Source of the DNA: JAOUEA01 sp963797635
GTDB lineage: Bacteria; Actinomycetota; UBA4738; HRBIN12
Direction of reading: 5' to 3'
DNA length: 64,000 bases
NCBI GenBank assembly: GCA_963797635.1
Contig: CAWCPZ010000009.1
Span: 124,001 to 188,000 of the forward strand
Notes under the pieces: model-generated
Database searches by the model: none
Told to the model about the DNA's origin: nothing
The model's input: the letters and a program-made list of their open reading frames with translations, nothing else
Shown: positions 17,331-24,644 of the stretch, piece after piece
Position numbering within the stretch: position 1 is the first letter of the stretch
Layout of the letters: every line of letters starts with the position of its first letter
Made by a program: the position numbers and the translations under genes

Positions 17331-17358
17331 AGGTCCGGCGGTCGCCCGCCGGACCTTC
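17329..17358. terminator. Perfect 13-bp hairpin terminator between convergent genes
   Basis: GAAGGTCCGGCGG, a TCGC loop, and CCGCCGGACCTTC form an uninterrupted 13-bp stem. It begins inside the TGA of the sucrase/ferredoxin-like gene and ends 5 bp before the stop of the convergent protease. A short T-tract is lacking on both sides, as is common in high-GC actinobacteria. It closes the peptide/JmjC cassette. Confidence 0.8.
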
Positions 17359-17363
17359 ATCAC

Positions 17364-18331
17364 CTAGGTCGGATCGTTGTCGTCGGCGAGGTCCGAGATC
17401 AGCATGAACTTGCTCTTGGTGATCCTGGGACCGGCGTTCCTCGTCGCACCCGGGCCGGGCAGGCCCACGCCGTAGGAGTGGATCGCGGCGCCGCACGGTC
17501 CGCACGTGCCCCTGTTGGGGACGAAGACCGGCGACCCCGACTGCCCGCCGAACGTGTCCATCTTGTAGTAGGCCATGTTCTTGTTCGAGGCCGAGATCGT
17601 GCCGTTCATCTTCCACTGGGTGCCGAACGGCTTGTCGCCCGGGTAGCCCTCGACGCGGACCTTCAGGCCCTTGAGCCCGTCGGCGCCGGCCTTCCAGAAG
17701 TAGCCGAGCCAACCGACGGTGTCGCCGATCGCGCAGTCGAGATGCATCAGGGACCAGTCCGCCGCGAACTTGCCGTCGACGCGCCAGCCTGCCGGCGAGT
17801 ACGCCTGAAGGACGTTGCAGCTGCCGAAGGGGTCAACGCCGCCATTGCGCCCCGGCGTAGAACATCGCGCTCTCGACGATCGCATCGCCGGTGGCCGTCG
17901 GCTCGTACGCGCAGTGGCCCGAGGACAGGATCGTGTTGGGGTCGATCAGCCAGCCGGTGCAGATGAAGTCTCCCGGCTCGGGGGCGTCGAGGCCGAACGT
18001 CAGCTCGATCTGGCCGATCGCGCTCGCCGGGTAGCTCTCGGTGTCGTTGACCCGGACGCGACCATCGGGGCCGATCACCGATTCGATGCCGGCCGGCATG
18101 CCCTGCGGACCCGTCGTTGAGCTGCGGAGCCATGGATGTGGAGGTCCCTGCGAAGCTCGGACTGAACCGCCGCCCATGGAGCTCGGGGTCGATCACCGGT
18201 GGGCGAGCGAGCGGGGCCACCTCGGGTGCGGCCTTCGCTTCGGTGCGACCGGAGGCCGCCACCGGGCTCAAGCCCGCGATGAGTCCTACTGCCGCCAAGA
18301 TGATCGCGCTGCGTTGGATCGTTCGCGTCAT
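17364..18331 (-). pseudogene. Secreted trypsin-like serine protease, two frameshifts
   Basis: The protein is split over three frames. From ATG 18331: a Sec signal peptide (SAIILAAVGLIAGLSPVAASG) and propeptide. Then about 18115 to 17860 in a second frame: FICTGWLIDPNTILSSGHCAY with the catalytic His. Then to 17364 in a third: WSLMHLDCAIGD with the likely Asp, and DTFGGQSGSPVF with the catalytic Ser. The triad order and GxSGSP motif place it among S1 glutamyl-endopeptidase-like secreted proteases; the rebuilt length is about 320 aa. Single-base errors at about 18115 and 17860 would explain it. It converges on the peptide cassette; a role in processing that peptide is conceivable but unsupported. 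Confidence 0.75.
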
Positions 18332-18429
18332 GCTTCCGCCCCTTCAGACCGTCGAGTGGCGACGGTTGTACCACGGGCCACCGACCGTTGGTACCGGCCG
18401 GAGGGCGGGATCTCGGTCGGCCGAAGCGG

Positions 18430-19119
18430 TCAGCGTTCCCAGACGTCTGGGTCGTGGGCGAAATGCACGCGGACCGGGTCGAACGAGCGGAGACGCTCCA
18501 CCGAATCCGGGTAGGCGGGATCGGTCGCGGTCGAGGCGCCGGACGCCGAGGGTTCCGTCGCGCCGTCCCATTCAGCGCGCGACTGGAGCGCCTGCCCGGC
18601 GAGCACGACCGTGCCGTCGTCGGCATCCAGCACCAGCGATTGGTGGCCCGCGGTGTGTCCCGGCGTGGGGATCAATCGCAATCCGGGCGCGACCTCGATC
18701 TCGCCGTCCAGGACCTCGTAGGTCATGCCCGGTGCATCGATCCATTCCGGGACGGTGTACTCGGGTTCGTGCACCTTCGCCCATTCGGCTCGCTGCACGA
18801 AGATCGGCACGTCCGTCGGGATCCGGACGTTCTGACCGCTGTGGTCGAAGTGCAGGTGACAGTTCGCTGCGCCGGTGACGTCGGCGAACGAGATCCCGTG
18901 GACGGCGAGGGCGTCCTCGATGGCCGTCACGCGCGGTGTGAACGTCGACTCGACCTCGGCGTTGCCGAACCCGGCCCCGTTGTCGAACAGGAAGATCCCG
19001 TCGCGATGCACGACGGCGTGCGCGTACGACGGCCACCACTCGCGTTGGAGCAACTCCTGCTCGTCCGCCGGCAGTCGCAGCTCGGAGACGAGGAACGGGA
19101 TGACACGGACGTCGGCCAT
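18430..19119 (-). CDS. MBL-fold hydrolase, N-acyl-homoserine-lactonase-like
   Basis: 229 aa. Metal motif CHLHFDHSGQN is intact and is followed by LIPTPGHTAGHQSLVLD and FAHDPDVW, giving the order seen in AiiA/AttM-type lactonases. At the place where these enzymes have a bridging Asp, the sequence is TVVLAGQALQSR, with Gln. Family length matches. It could hydrolyse a lactone or related ester, or be catalytically altered. It stands alone between the protease and the TIR gene. Confidence 0.75.
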   Translation of the reverse strand: MADVRVIPFLVSELRLPADEQELLQREWWPSYAHAVVHRDGIFLFDNGAGFGNAEVESTFTPRVTAIEDALAVHGISFADVTGAANCHLHFDHSGQNVRIPTDVPIFVQRAEWAKVHEPEYTVPEWIDAPGMTYEVLDGEIEVAPGLRLIPTPGHTAGHQSLVLDADDGTVVLAGQALQSRAEWDGATEPSASGASTATDPAYPDSVERLRSFDPVRVHFAHDPDVWER

Positions 19120-19158
19120 GGTGTCGATGCTAGCGTCGAACCCGCGTCCTCCGCACCG

Positions 19159-20079
19159 TCAGGAGTTCGCCAACGAGTTCCAGTCCGCGAGACGCCGCTC
19201 GATGAGTGCCGCCCGCCCGGAGGCGTCGTCGCCGTCCAGCGCGGCCTTGTCACCCGGCTCGGCACGGAGGTAGACGCCGGAGGTCTTCGCGTGGAAGGGG
19301 TCGCCGCCGACCGAGCGCGTCGTGAAGTAGCCGGCGGCGCGATCGACGCTCTCGAGCTTGATCTCACCGGTGCCCTCGAGCTCGGGAGCATCGGGGTGAC
19401 GAGGTCGCTCGCCCTTCCAGAAGTAGAAGATGCCGGCCGGATCCGTTCGTTCCTTCGAGGCCTCGCTCCAGTACCGCGCGGACAGCGTGCCGTCGGCCTG
19501 CCACGACCGTCCCGCCACCTCGAGCGCACCGGCGCGATCACGGCTGATCGTCAGGAGCGAGATCGCCGACGGCTCCAGTTCGGTCCTCGCGGTGAGGGAC
19601 AGTTGCCACCAATCTCCCTCCAGGCGGTTGAACCGACCTTCCGTCTCGATCGCGTTCCGCAGCTTCTGGTTGATCTGGCGCACGATCGCCGGCGTCGTGT
19701 CGGGGTCGTACCGGATCGCCGTCAAACCGAGGAGATCCGAGGGGAGCTTGGCGCCGTCCGCGTGGAGGATGAACGTGCGGCGGATGCCGAGCGCACCTCC
19801 GAACAGGCCGGCTTCGAAGACCACGTTGTCGCGCGGGGAGGCCTCTCCAGGTGTGGCGTCAGACGCCGCACCCTTCGTCGTCCAATCGTCCCGCGCGAAC
19901 ACGAAGGCGGCGAAATCGACCTCATGGGTGAGCTCGACGAGCCGATCGAGGGTCGAGACACCCGGGTTGAAGACCGTCGTCCACGGGTCGACGTCGGCGA
20001 TGTCCTGGAGCCCCCGGGTGAGCGCCTGGAGCAGCTTCTCCTGCTGCCCGGACGACCCGAGGAAGATGCGCGGCTTCAT
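19159..20079 (-). CDS. CAP12/Pycsar-type TIR-like protein with C-terminal beta-rich domain
   Basis: 306 aa. Residues 1-150 match the PF10137-type TIR-like fold: MKPRIFLGSSGQQEKLLQAL at the start, FAAFVFARDD, and DNVVFEAGLFGGALG, which holds the conserved glutamate of NAD-cleaving TIR proteins. Residues 165-306 form a beta-strand-rich domain starting EGDWWQLSLTAR that I do not recognise. TIR proteins of this type are effectors in CBASS and Pycsar antiphage systems, where an attached domain senses a cyclic nucleotide. No cyclase or CD-NTase is adjacent. The gene starts 53 bp downstream of a tRNA-Ala 3' end, a typical integration site, though no integrase is present. Confidence 0.75.
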   Translation of the reverse strand: MKPRIFLGSSGQQEKLLQALTRGLQDIADVDPWTTVFNPGVSTLDRLVELTHEVDFAAFVFARDDWTTKGAASDATPGEASPRDNVVFEAGLFGGALGIRRTFILHADGAKLPSDLLGLTAIRYDPDTTPAIVRQINQKLRNAIETEGRFNRLEGDWWQLSLTARTELEPSAISLLTISRDRAGALEVAGRSWQADGTLSARYWSEASKERTDPAGIFYFWKGERPRHPDAPELEGTGEIKLESVDRAAGYFTTRSVGGDPFHAKTSGVYLRAEPGDKAALDGDDASGRAALIERRLADWNSLANS

Positions 20080-20132
20080 CAGTCGAGAAGGCTACCGCTG
20101 CAGGCGCCGGGGGTCGATGGCGCGGCCCAACC

Positions 20133-20209
20133 TGGTGGAGGTGAACGGATTCGAACCGTCGACCTCTGCCGTGCGAAGGCAGCGCTCTACCGGGCTGAGC
20201 TACACCCCC
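20133..20209 (-). tRNA. tRNA-Ala (anticodon CGC), CCA encoded
   Basis: The minus strand folds as a complete cloverleaf: acceptor GGGGGTG paired with CACCTCC (one G-T), D-arm GCTC/GAGC, anticodon stem CTGCC/GGCAG around TTCGCAC, giving anticodon CGC (Ala, codon GCG), and T-arm around TTCGAAT. Discriminator A is followed by an encoded CCA at 20135-20133. It sits between the glpR-like gene and the TIR gene. Confidence 0.93.
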
Positions 20210-20258
20210 AGGGATGCGGCCATGCTAACAAAGGCCCCCGACGGGCCGGAGGTGAGGA

Positions 20259-20855
20259 TCAGGCGCCGGCGAGGTCGGCGGCGGTGCGGACGACCACGTG
20301 CACACGGTCGCCTTCGCCCACGGTGCCGAGCCCGTTGAAGGAGGGCCTGGCCCAGGTGCTGCGACCCTCGGCGACGTAGCGGTGCGCGGGGGCGGCGGCG
20401 CGCGTGGCGGGCTGGCGCGCTTGCTGACCGCGGGTGCGCGGGTCCGGCGTGGTGCGGATCATCGCGGCGCGGTGCTTCACGGTGAGCAGCAGCCAGACGT
20501 AGACGGCGAGCAGGAGCGTGAAGGCGGCGGTGACGCCCCACACGACGCGGAGCGGCGGCACGAGTCCGATGAGGAACGTGAAGCCGATCGCTTCGAGGAG
20601 GAAGGTGAAGACCTGGCGGCGACGCTCGCGGACGCGTGCCCGCTTGCGTTCGGCCTGGCCCATGAACCGCATGCCCTTACGAGGGGTCACGATCCAACGA
20701 CCTTCGGTTCCGTGAATCTCTGCTTGGGCCAAGAGCTCCATCCTGCGCTCGTGTTCGCCCACACTGTGGTGGGCCTTCCTCCCGCGGCGACCGGTGGGGA
20801 CCAGGAACGCCACCCACATGATGCCTAACGCGGCGAGGAGCAACCAGTCCAACAC
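20259..20855 (-). CDS. GlpR/SepX-like membrane protein
   Basis: 198 aa. TM1 is at the extreme N-terminus (WLLLAALGIMWVAFLVPTG), followed by a basic cytoplasmic region (RRGRKAHHSVGEHERRM, WIVTPRKGMRFMGQAERKRARVR), a central hairpin of two helices (FTFLLEAIGFTFLIGLVP; VTAAFTLLLAVYVWLLL), and a disordered C-terminal tail. This layout and the position downstream of galU, glp and moaC match SepX of Streptomyces and GlpR of Corynebacterium, membrane partners of the gephyrin-like Glp that link it to division and polar growth. The assignment rests on topology and synteny rather than a catalytic motif. It is separated from moaC by 375 bp and has its own candidate promoter. Confidence 0.7.
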   Translation of the reverse strand: MLDWLLLAALGIMWVAFLVPTGRRGRKAHHSVGEHERRMELLAQAEIHGTEGRWIVTPRKGMRFMGQAERKRARVRERRRQVFTFLLEAIGFTFLIGLVPPLRVVWGVTAAFTLLLAVYVWLLLTVKHRAAMIRTTPDPRTRGQQARQPATRAAAPAHRYVAEGRSTWARPSFNGLGTVGEGDRVHVVVRTAADLAGA

Positions 20856-21230
20856 GAGCCTCCCGTGGGGTCGGAGCGCCGGGACGGCACAACATCTGGG
20901 CTGGACCGGGAAGCTAGCACCACATCTAGGGGCTCACAATCACATCCATGTGATTCGGAGAACTTTTTCACAAGCCGCGTTCTGGACGCCCTGCGTTCAT
21001 GTTGGTGCTGTGGGCCGGTTGACGGACGTCGAAACCGTTTGCGCTCGTCGCCGGGGTCGTGGGCCGGGGGATCCGGTGGGCGGCCCGGACGCGGCCGACC
21101 TGCCGAGGAGTGCTCCCAGCGGATCGTCAACAGGTGTCCAGGTTGCGACCTAGTGCGGAACCCGTACGCCGTTGACGATCACCGGCGGGAAGGTCCGAGG
21201 GATACCGAAGAAGCCAGCGACGCGCGGACG
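20856..21230. other. Intergenic region upstream of the glpR-like gene, no gene seen
   Basis: 375 bp between the glpR-like gene and moaC. No open frame here has coding character. The only clear structure is the palindrome and candidate promoter at 20911-20955. In several actinobacteria an acetyltransferase gene lies in this interval; it is absent here. Confidence 0.6.
20911..20955 (-). promoter_or_regulatory. Candidate promoter with 18-bp palindromic operator for the glpR-like gene
   Basis: AATCACAT-CC-ATGTGATT (20938-20955) is a perfect inverted repeat. On the minus strand a TTGTGA (-35) at 20934-20939 overlaps its edge, and TAGCTT (-10) follows at 20911-20916 after a 17-bp spacer, 56 bp upstream of the gene. 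Its half-sites have the reverse arrangement of CRP sites. Confidence 0.5.
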
Positions 21231-21704
21231 CTAGTCCGCCCGGTAGTCCCCGCTCTTGCCGCCCGACTTCGCCAGCAGGCGCAGCCCGTCGATCCGAGCC
21301 GCCCGGTCGAACGCCTTCGCGGTGTCGTAGAGCGACAGCGCCGCCACGGCGGCCGCGGTCAGCGCTTCCATCTCCACGCCGGTACGGTCCATCGCTCGCA
21401 CGGTCGCCGTCACGTGCAGCGATCCCCCATCGGCATCCGCCTCGATCGAGATGTCGGCGCCGGTCACCCGGATCGGGTGGCAGTGCGGCAAGAGCCGCGG
21501 CGTCTCCTTCACCCCGATCACGCCGGCGATCTTCGCGGTCGCGATCGGGTCACCCTTCTTCGTGCCCGCCAGCAGGTGACGCACCGCCTCCGGTTCCATC
21601 GACACGAAGCACTCCGCGATCGCCTCGCGCGCGGTCTCGGCCTTCTCGCCCACCTCGACCATCCGCGTGACGCCGTCCGCGCCCGCCTGCGAAGGCCCGG
21701 CCAC
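21231..21704 (-). CDS. moaC: MoaC: cyclic pyranopterin monophosphate synthase
   Basis: 157 aa from GTG 21704, with GGAGGA upstream; this start gives the usual MoaC length. MoaC converts the MoaA product to cyclic pyranopterin monophosphate in molybdenum-cofactor synthesis. Visible marks are the N-terminal MVEVGEKAETAREA, LLPHCHPI with active-site histidines, TGVEMEALTAAAVAALSLYD, and the C-terminal GKSGDYR. It follows glp with a 5-bp gap, so it shares a transcript with glp and galU. MoaA and MoaD/E are not in this window. Confidence 0.9.
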   Translation of the reverse strand: MAGPSQAGADGVTRMVEVGEKAETAREAIAECFVSMEPEAVRHLLAGTKKGDPIATAKIAGVIGVKETPRLLPHCHPIRVTGADISIEADADGGSLHVTATVRAMDRTGVEMEALTAAAVAALSLYDTAKAFDRAARIDGLRLLAKSGGKSGDYRAD

Positions 21705-21709
21705 CGCTC

Positions 21710-22975
21710 TCAGTCCTCCGCAGCGCGGAAGAGCATGACGCGCACCTGCGAGCCCTCCGGCGCCAGCTCGACCCCCGGAGGGATCATCGCCAGCCCGTTC
21801 GCCCGCGACACCGTCGAGATCAGGTTCGAGCCGCGAGCACCGGTGGGCGTGGCCTTCCACCCGTCGGACCCGCGCGCCACCACGACCCGCGCGTACTGCA
21901 TCTTCCCCTTGGGCCCGGTCACGTCCTGGGTGAGGCGGGCGGTGATCTCGGGTCTCGACACCTGCGAGCGACCCATCATCTTCAGCAGCGCCGGTCGCAC
22001 GAACAGCTCGAAGCTCACGAACACGCTCACCGGGTTCCCCGGCAGTCCGAAGTAGGGCTTGCCCTCGATGTGACCGAACCCCTGCGGCATGCCCGGCTGC
22101 ATCGCCACCTTGTAGAAGCTCACGTCCCCCCGCTGGAAGAACGCGGCCTTCACGACGTCGCGCTCCCCCACCGAGACCCCGCCCGAGGACACGAACGCGT
22201 CGGCCTGGACCAGGTAGTCGAGCACGGTGTCCTTCAGCGAGTCGACATCGTCGCGCACGATGCCCGCCAAGACCGGCATGGCGCCCGCCTCGCGCAGCGC
22301 TCCGAACAACGTGTACGCGTTCGAGTCACGGACCTGACCGAAGTCGGGATGTTCGGTCGGCGCGATCAGCTCATCTCCGGTCGAGAGCACCACCACCCGT
22401 GGCCTCGGGTGGACGAGCGGCGTCCCGTGACCCGCGTTCGCCAGCAACCCCAACTCGGGCGGCCCGAGCCGCTTGCCGCCTTCGACGAGGACGCTGCCCT
22501 CCTTCACGTCCTCGCCCGCGGGACGGACGTGACGGCCTTCGCTCGCGGCCTCGAAGAGCTGCACGGTCTCGTTGTGCACCCGGCTGTTCTCGACGGGAAC
22601 GACGCAATCGGCTCCGGCGGGGATCGGCGCGCCGGTCGCGATCTGCACCGCCTCGCCACCACCGACGGTCGCGTCCGGTCGATGTCCGATCATGGCGCGG
22701 CCGACGATCTTCAGCTCGGCGGGATGTTCGGGCGAGGCATCGGCGACGTCGGCCGCTCGCACCGCGAACCCGTCCATGCCGCTGGAGGCGAACTCCGGCA
22801 GCGAGATCGCGGCCACCATGTCCTCGGCCGCCACGCATCCGTAGGCGTCGGTCAGCGGCAGCGCCAACGGGGACAGCGGCGAGATCGACGACAGCACGCG
22901 TTCACGCGCATCCTCGACCGAGATCAAGCCTTCAGCGGAGTCGTGATCGTGGACACGGGGAAGCGAGTCGGCCAT
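21710..22975 (-). CDS. glp: Glp: gephyrin/MoeA-like protein
   Basis: 421 aa. Domain order is MoeA I/II (residues 1-160; PEFASSGMDGFAVRA, QIATGAPIPAGADCVVPVE), the MoCF/MogA domain III (VVLSTGDELI, RDSNAYTLFGAL, DAFVSSGGVSVGERDVV, KVAMQPGMPQGFG, YFGLPGNPVSVFVSFELF) and a C-terminal MoeA IV. All nucleotide/Mo-binding motifs look intact, so it could act as molybdopterin molybdenumtransferase. In Corynebacterium and Streptomyces the galU-linked MoeA paralog (Glp) has a cell-division role with FtsZ and GlpR/SepX. The galU-glp-moaC-glpR order here favours that identity, though with moaC adjacent a dual role is possible. Confidence 0.85.
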   Translation of the reverse strand: MADSLPRVHDHDSAEGLISVEDARERVLSSISPLSPLALPLTDAYGCVAAEDMVAAISLPEFASSGMDGFAVRAADVADASPEHPAELKIVGRAMIGHRPDATVGGGEAVQIATGAPIPAGADCVVPVENSRVHNETVQLFEAASEGRHVRPAGEDVKEGSVLVEGGKRLGPPELGLLANAGHGTPLVHPRPRVVVLSTGDELIAPTEHPDFGQVRDSNAYTLFGALREAGAMPVLAGIVRDDVDSLKDTVLDYLVQADAFVSSGGVSVGERDVVKAAFFQRGDVSFYKVAMQPGMPQGFGHIEGKPYFGLPGNPVSVFVSFELFVRPALLKMMGRSQVSRPEITARLTQDVTGPKGKMQYARVVVARGSDGWKATPTGARGSNLISTVSRANGLAMIPPGVELAPEGSQVRVMLFRAAED

Positions 22976-23008
22976 GGGCGCAGTCTACCGCCGCCCGTCG
23001 AACGCCCC

Positions 23009-23887
23009 TCAGACGAGCTTCTTGCGCTGGACGAAGTCCGCGAGCCAGCTGCTGAACTCCGGGCCGAGGTCGTCACGTTCGATCGCGAACTCGACGGTGG
23101 CCTTGAGGTAGTCGAGCTTGTTGCCCACGTCGAAGCGGCCGTGGTCGAAGATGTAGGCGTACACCGCCTGGTCCTGGGCCAGCAGGTTGATCGCATCGGT
23201 GAGCTGGATCTCGTCGCCCTTGCCCGGCTTCGTCTCACGGATCGCGTTGAAGATCTCCGGGGTGAACACGTACCGGCCGATCGCGGCCAGGTTCGACGGC
23301 GCGTCCTCGGGCGAGGGCTTCTCGACGATCGAGCGGACGCGCGCCAGGTTGTCGTCCACCGGCTCGGGCGTGATGCAGCCGTACATGGAGATGTCGTCCT
23401 TGGGAACCTCTTGGGCCGCGATGACGCTGCGGCCGTACTTCTCCACGACCCGCAGCATCTCGGGCAACAGCGGCACCGACGGGTGGATGAGGTCATCGCC
23501 CAGCAGCACCGCGAAGGGCTCGTCGCCCACATGCGGTTCGGCGACGGCGACGGCGTGTCCCAGGCCCGCGGCTTCGCCCTGACGGATGTAGTGGATCTGG
23601 GCCATCTCCGAGAGTTCACGGATCTGCTTCAACTCGTCGAACTTGCCGCGGGCCTCGAGCAAGGAATCCAGCTCGGGCGAGCGGTCGAAATGATCCTCGA
23701 TCGACTCCTTGCCCCGAGCCGTGATGATCAAGATGTCGGTGAGCCCGGAGCGGACCGCTTCTTGGACGACGAGCTGGATCGACGGCGTGTCGATCAGCGG
23801 CAGCATCTCCTTGGGCACGGCTTTGGTGGCCGGCAGGAACCGGGTGCCGAGACCGGCGGCGGGGATGACGGCCTTCCGCACCTTCAT
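23009..23887 (-). CDS. galU: UTP-glucose-1-phosphate uridylyltransferase
   Basis: 292 aa from ATG 23887, where AAGGTG lies just upstream; the frame is open earlier but the GalU start is unmistakable. The nucleotide-binding signature is IPAAGLGTRFLPATKAVPKEM; substrate-site motifs are QGEAAGLGHAV, FAVLLGDDLI and IVEKPSPEDAPSN. It forms UDP-glucose from UTP and glucose-1-phosphate, feeding cell-wall polysaccharides and glycolipids. First gene of the minus-strand galU-glp-moaC run; 33 bp separate it from glp. Confidence 0.93.
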   Translation of the reverse strand: MKVRKAVIPAAGLGTRFLPATKAVPKEMLPLIDTPSIQLVVQEAVRSGLTDILIITARGKESIEDHFDRSPELDSLLEARGKFDELKQIRELSEMAQIHYIRQGEAAGLGHAVAVAEPHVGDEPFAVLLGDDLIHPSVPLLPEMLRVVEKYGRSVIAAQEVPKDDISMYGCITPEPVDDNLARVRSIVEKPSPEDAPSNLAAIGRYVFTPEIFNAIRETKPGKGDEIQLTDAINLLAQDQAVYAYIFDHGRFDVGNKLDYLKATVEFAIERDDLGPEFSSWLADFVQRKKLV

Positions 23888-24262
23888 GGCGTCACCTTCA
23901 TGACCGACTCCATTCCCAGGGGACGGCGAGTGTACGCGTGAGGTCTCCGCTTCGCTAGTCGTCCGTTCCGGGTGGTCCATCCTGAGTAGCCCTCCTCGAG
24001 ATCGGCCGGGTCGAGCCTGACGAAGTGGCCGGACCCGGCGGGGGGAGCCGCCAGGCCCGGCATCGCCTCGTCCGTGGGGACGGGACGCATCGAGGGTCGC
24101 ACGTGCGGGCGCGCCCCCCGTTCAGGGGATGACCGTAGATGGCGGCGGGTGAGCCGCGCATCGGGCAGATGGCCCCGGTGCATCGCCATCGGTCCAGGGC
24201 CGAACGACGCAGTCGTGTGCGCGCGGAAGTGGCGGTCGGGGAGCCGATACACTCATCCGGCC
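23888..24262. other. Intergenic region between galU and the FmdB-like gene, no gene seen
   Basis: 375 bp of GC-rich sequence between divergent genes. Open frames exist on both strands but none starts with a ribosome site or resembles a protein. Short hairpins occur, such as CCCCGTTCAGGGG near 24118-24130, but no tRNA, SRP or known riboswitch core is recognisable. In many actinobacteria a formyltetrahydrofolate cyclo-ligase gene lies here; it is absent. Confidence 0.5.
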
Positions 24263-24644
24263 ATGCCCACCTACGAATACGTCTGCAAGAGCTGCGGACA
24301 CATCTTCGAGATCGTGCAGTCCATGAAGGACGATCCGCTGACCGAGTGTCCCGAGTGCGGCGGCGAGCTCCGCAAGGTGTTCGCGCCCCCCGCCATCGCC
24401 TTCAAAGGCTCCGGCTTCTACGCCACCGACCACGGCAAGAAGTCCAAGCAGCCCACGTCGGGCAAGAAGGAATCCGGCGAGTCGAGCTCCGAGGGCAAGG
24501 GGTCGAGTGAGAAGGGCGGCTCCGGCGGCGAGTCCAAGACCGACAAGCCCGCCGAGAAGCCAGAGCGAGAAGAAGGCCGAGTCGAAACCCGCCGCGTCCG
24601 GATCGGGGAGCTCGAACGGCTCGGGATCGGGAGGGTCGTCATGA
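24263..24644 (+). CDS. FmdB-family zinc-ribbon protein, one frameshift
   Basis: From ATG 24263 it reads MPTYEYVCKSCGHIFEIVQ, the diagnostic FmdB start, with two CxxC knuckles (CKSC, CPEC) forming a zinc ribbon, then IAFKGSGFYATDH. The tail is low complexity, Ser/Gly/Lys-rich. As written the frame continues without a stop into the next gene. At about 24560 a one-base shift moves the tail to a frame reading QSEKKAESKPAASGSGSS and ending at TGA 24642-24644, which overlaps the ATG of mtnP (ATGA). That is clearly the native arrangement, giving about 127 aa. FmdB proteins are putative regulatory or RNA-binding proteins. Confidence 0.8.

Noticed and set aside
19159..20209. Integrated genomic island at the tRNA-Ala
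   Set aside because: No integrase, no duplicated tRNA 3' end seen downstream, and base composition does not visibly change.
24080..24140. Possible tRNA or small RNA upstream of the FmdB-like gene
   Set aside because: No TTCRA T-loop, no pairing acceptor stem and no SRP or RNase P core; only short GC hairpins.
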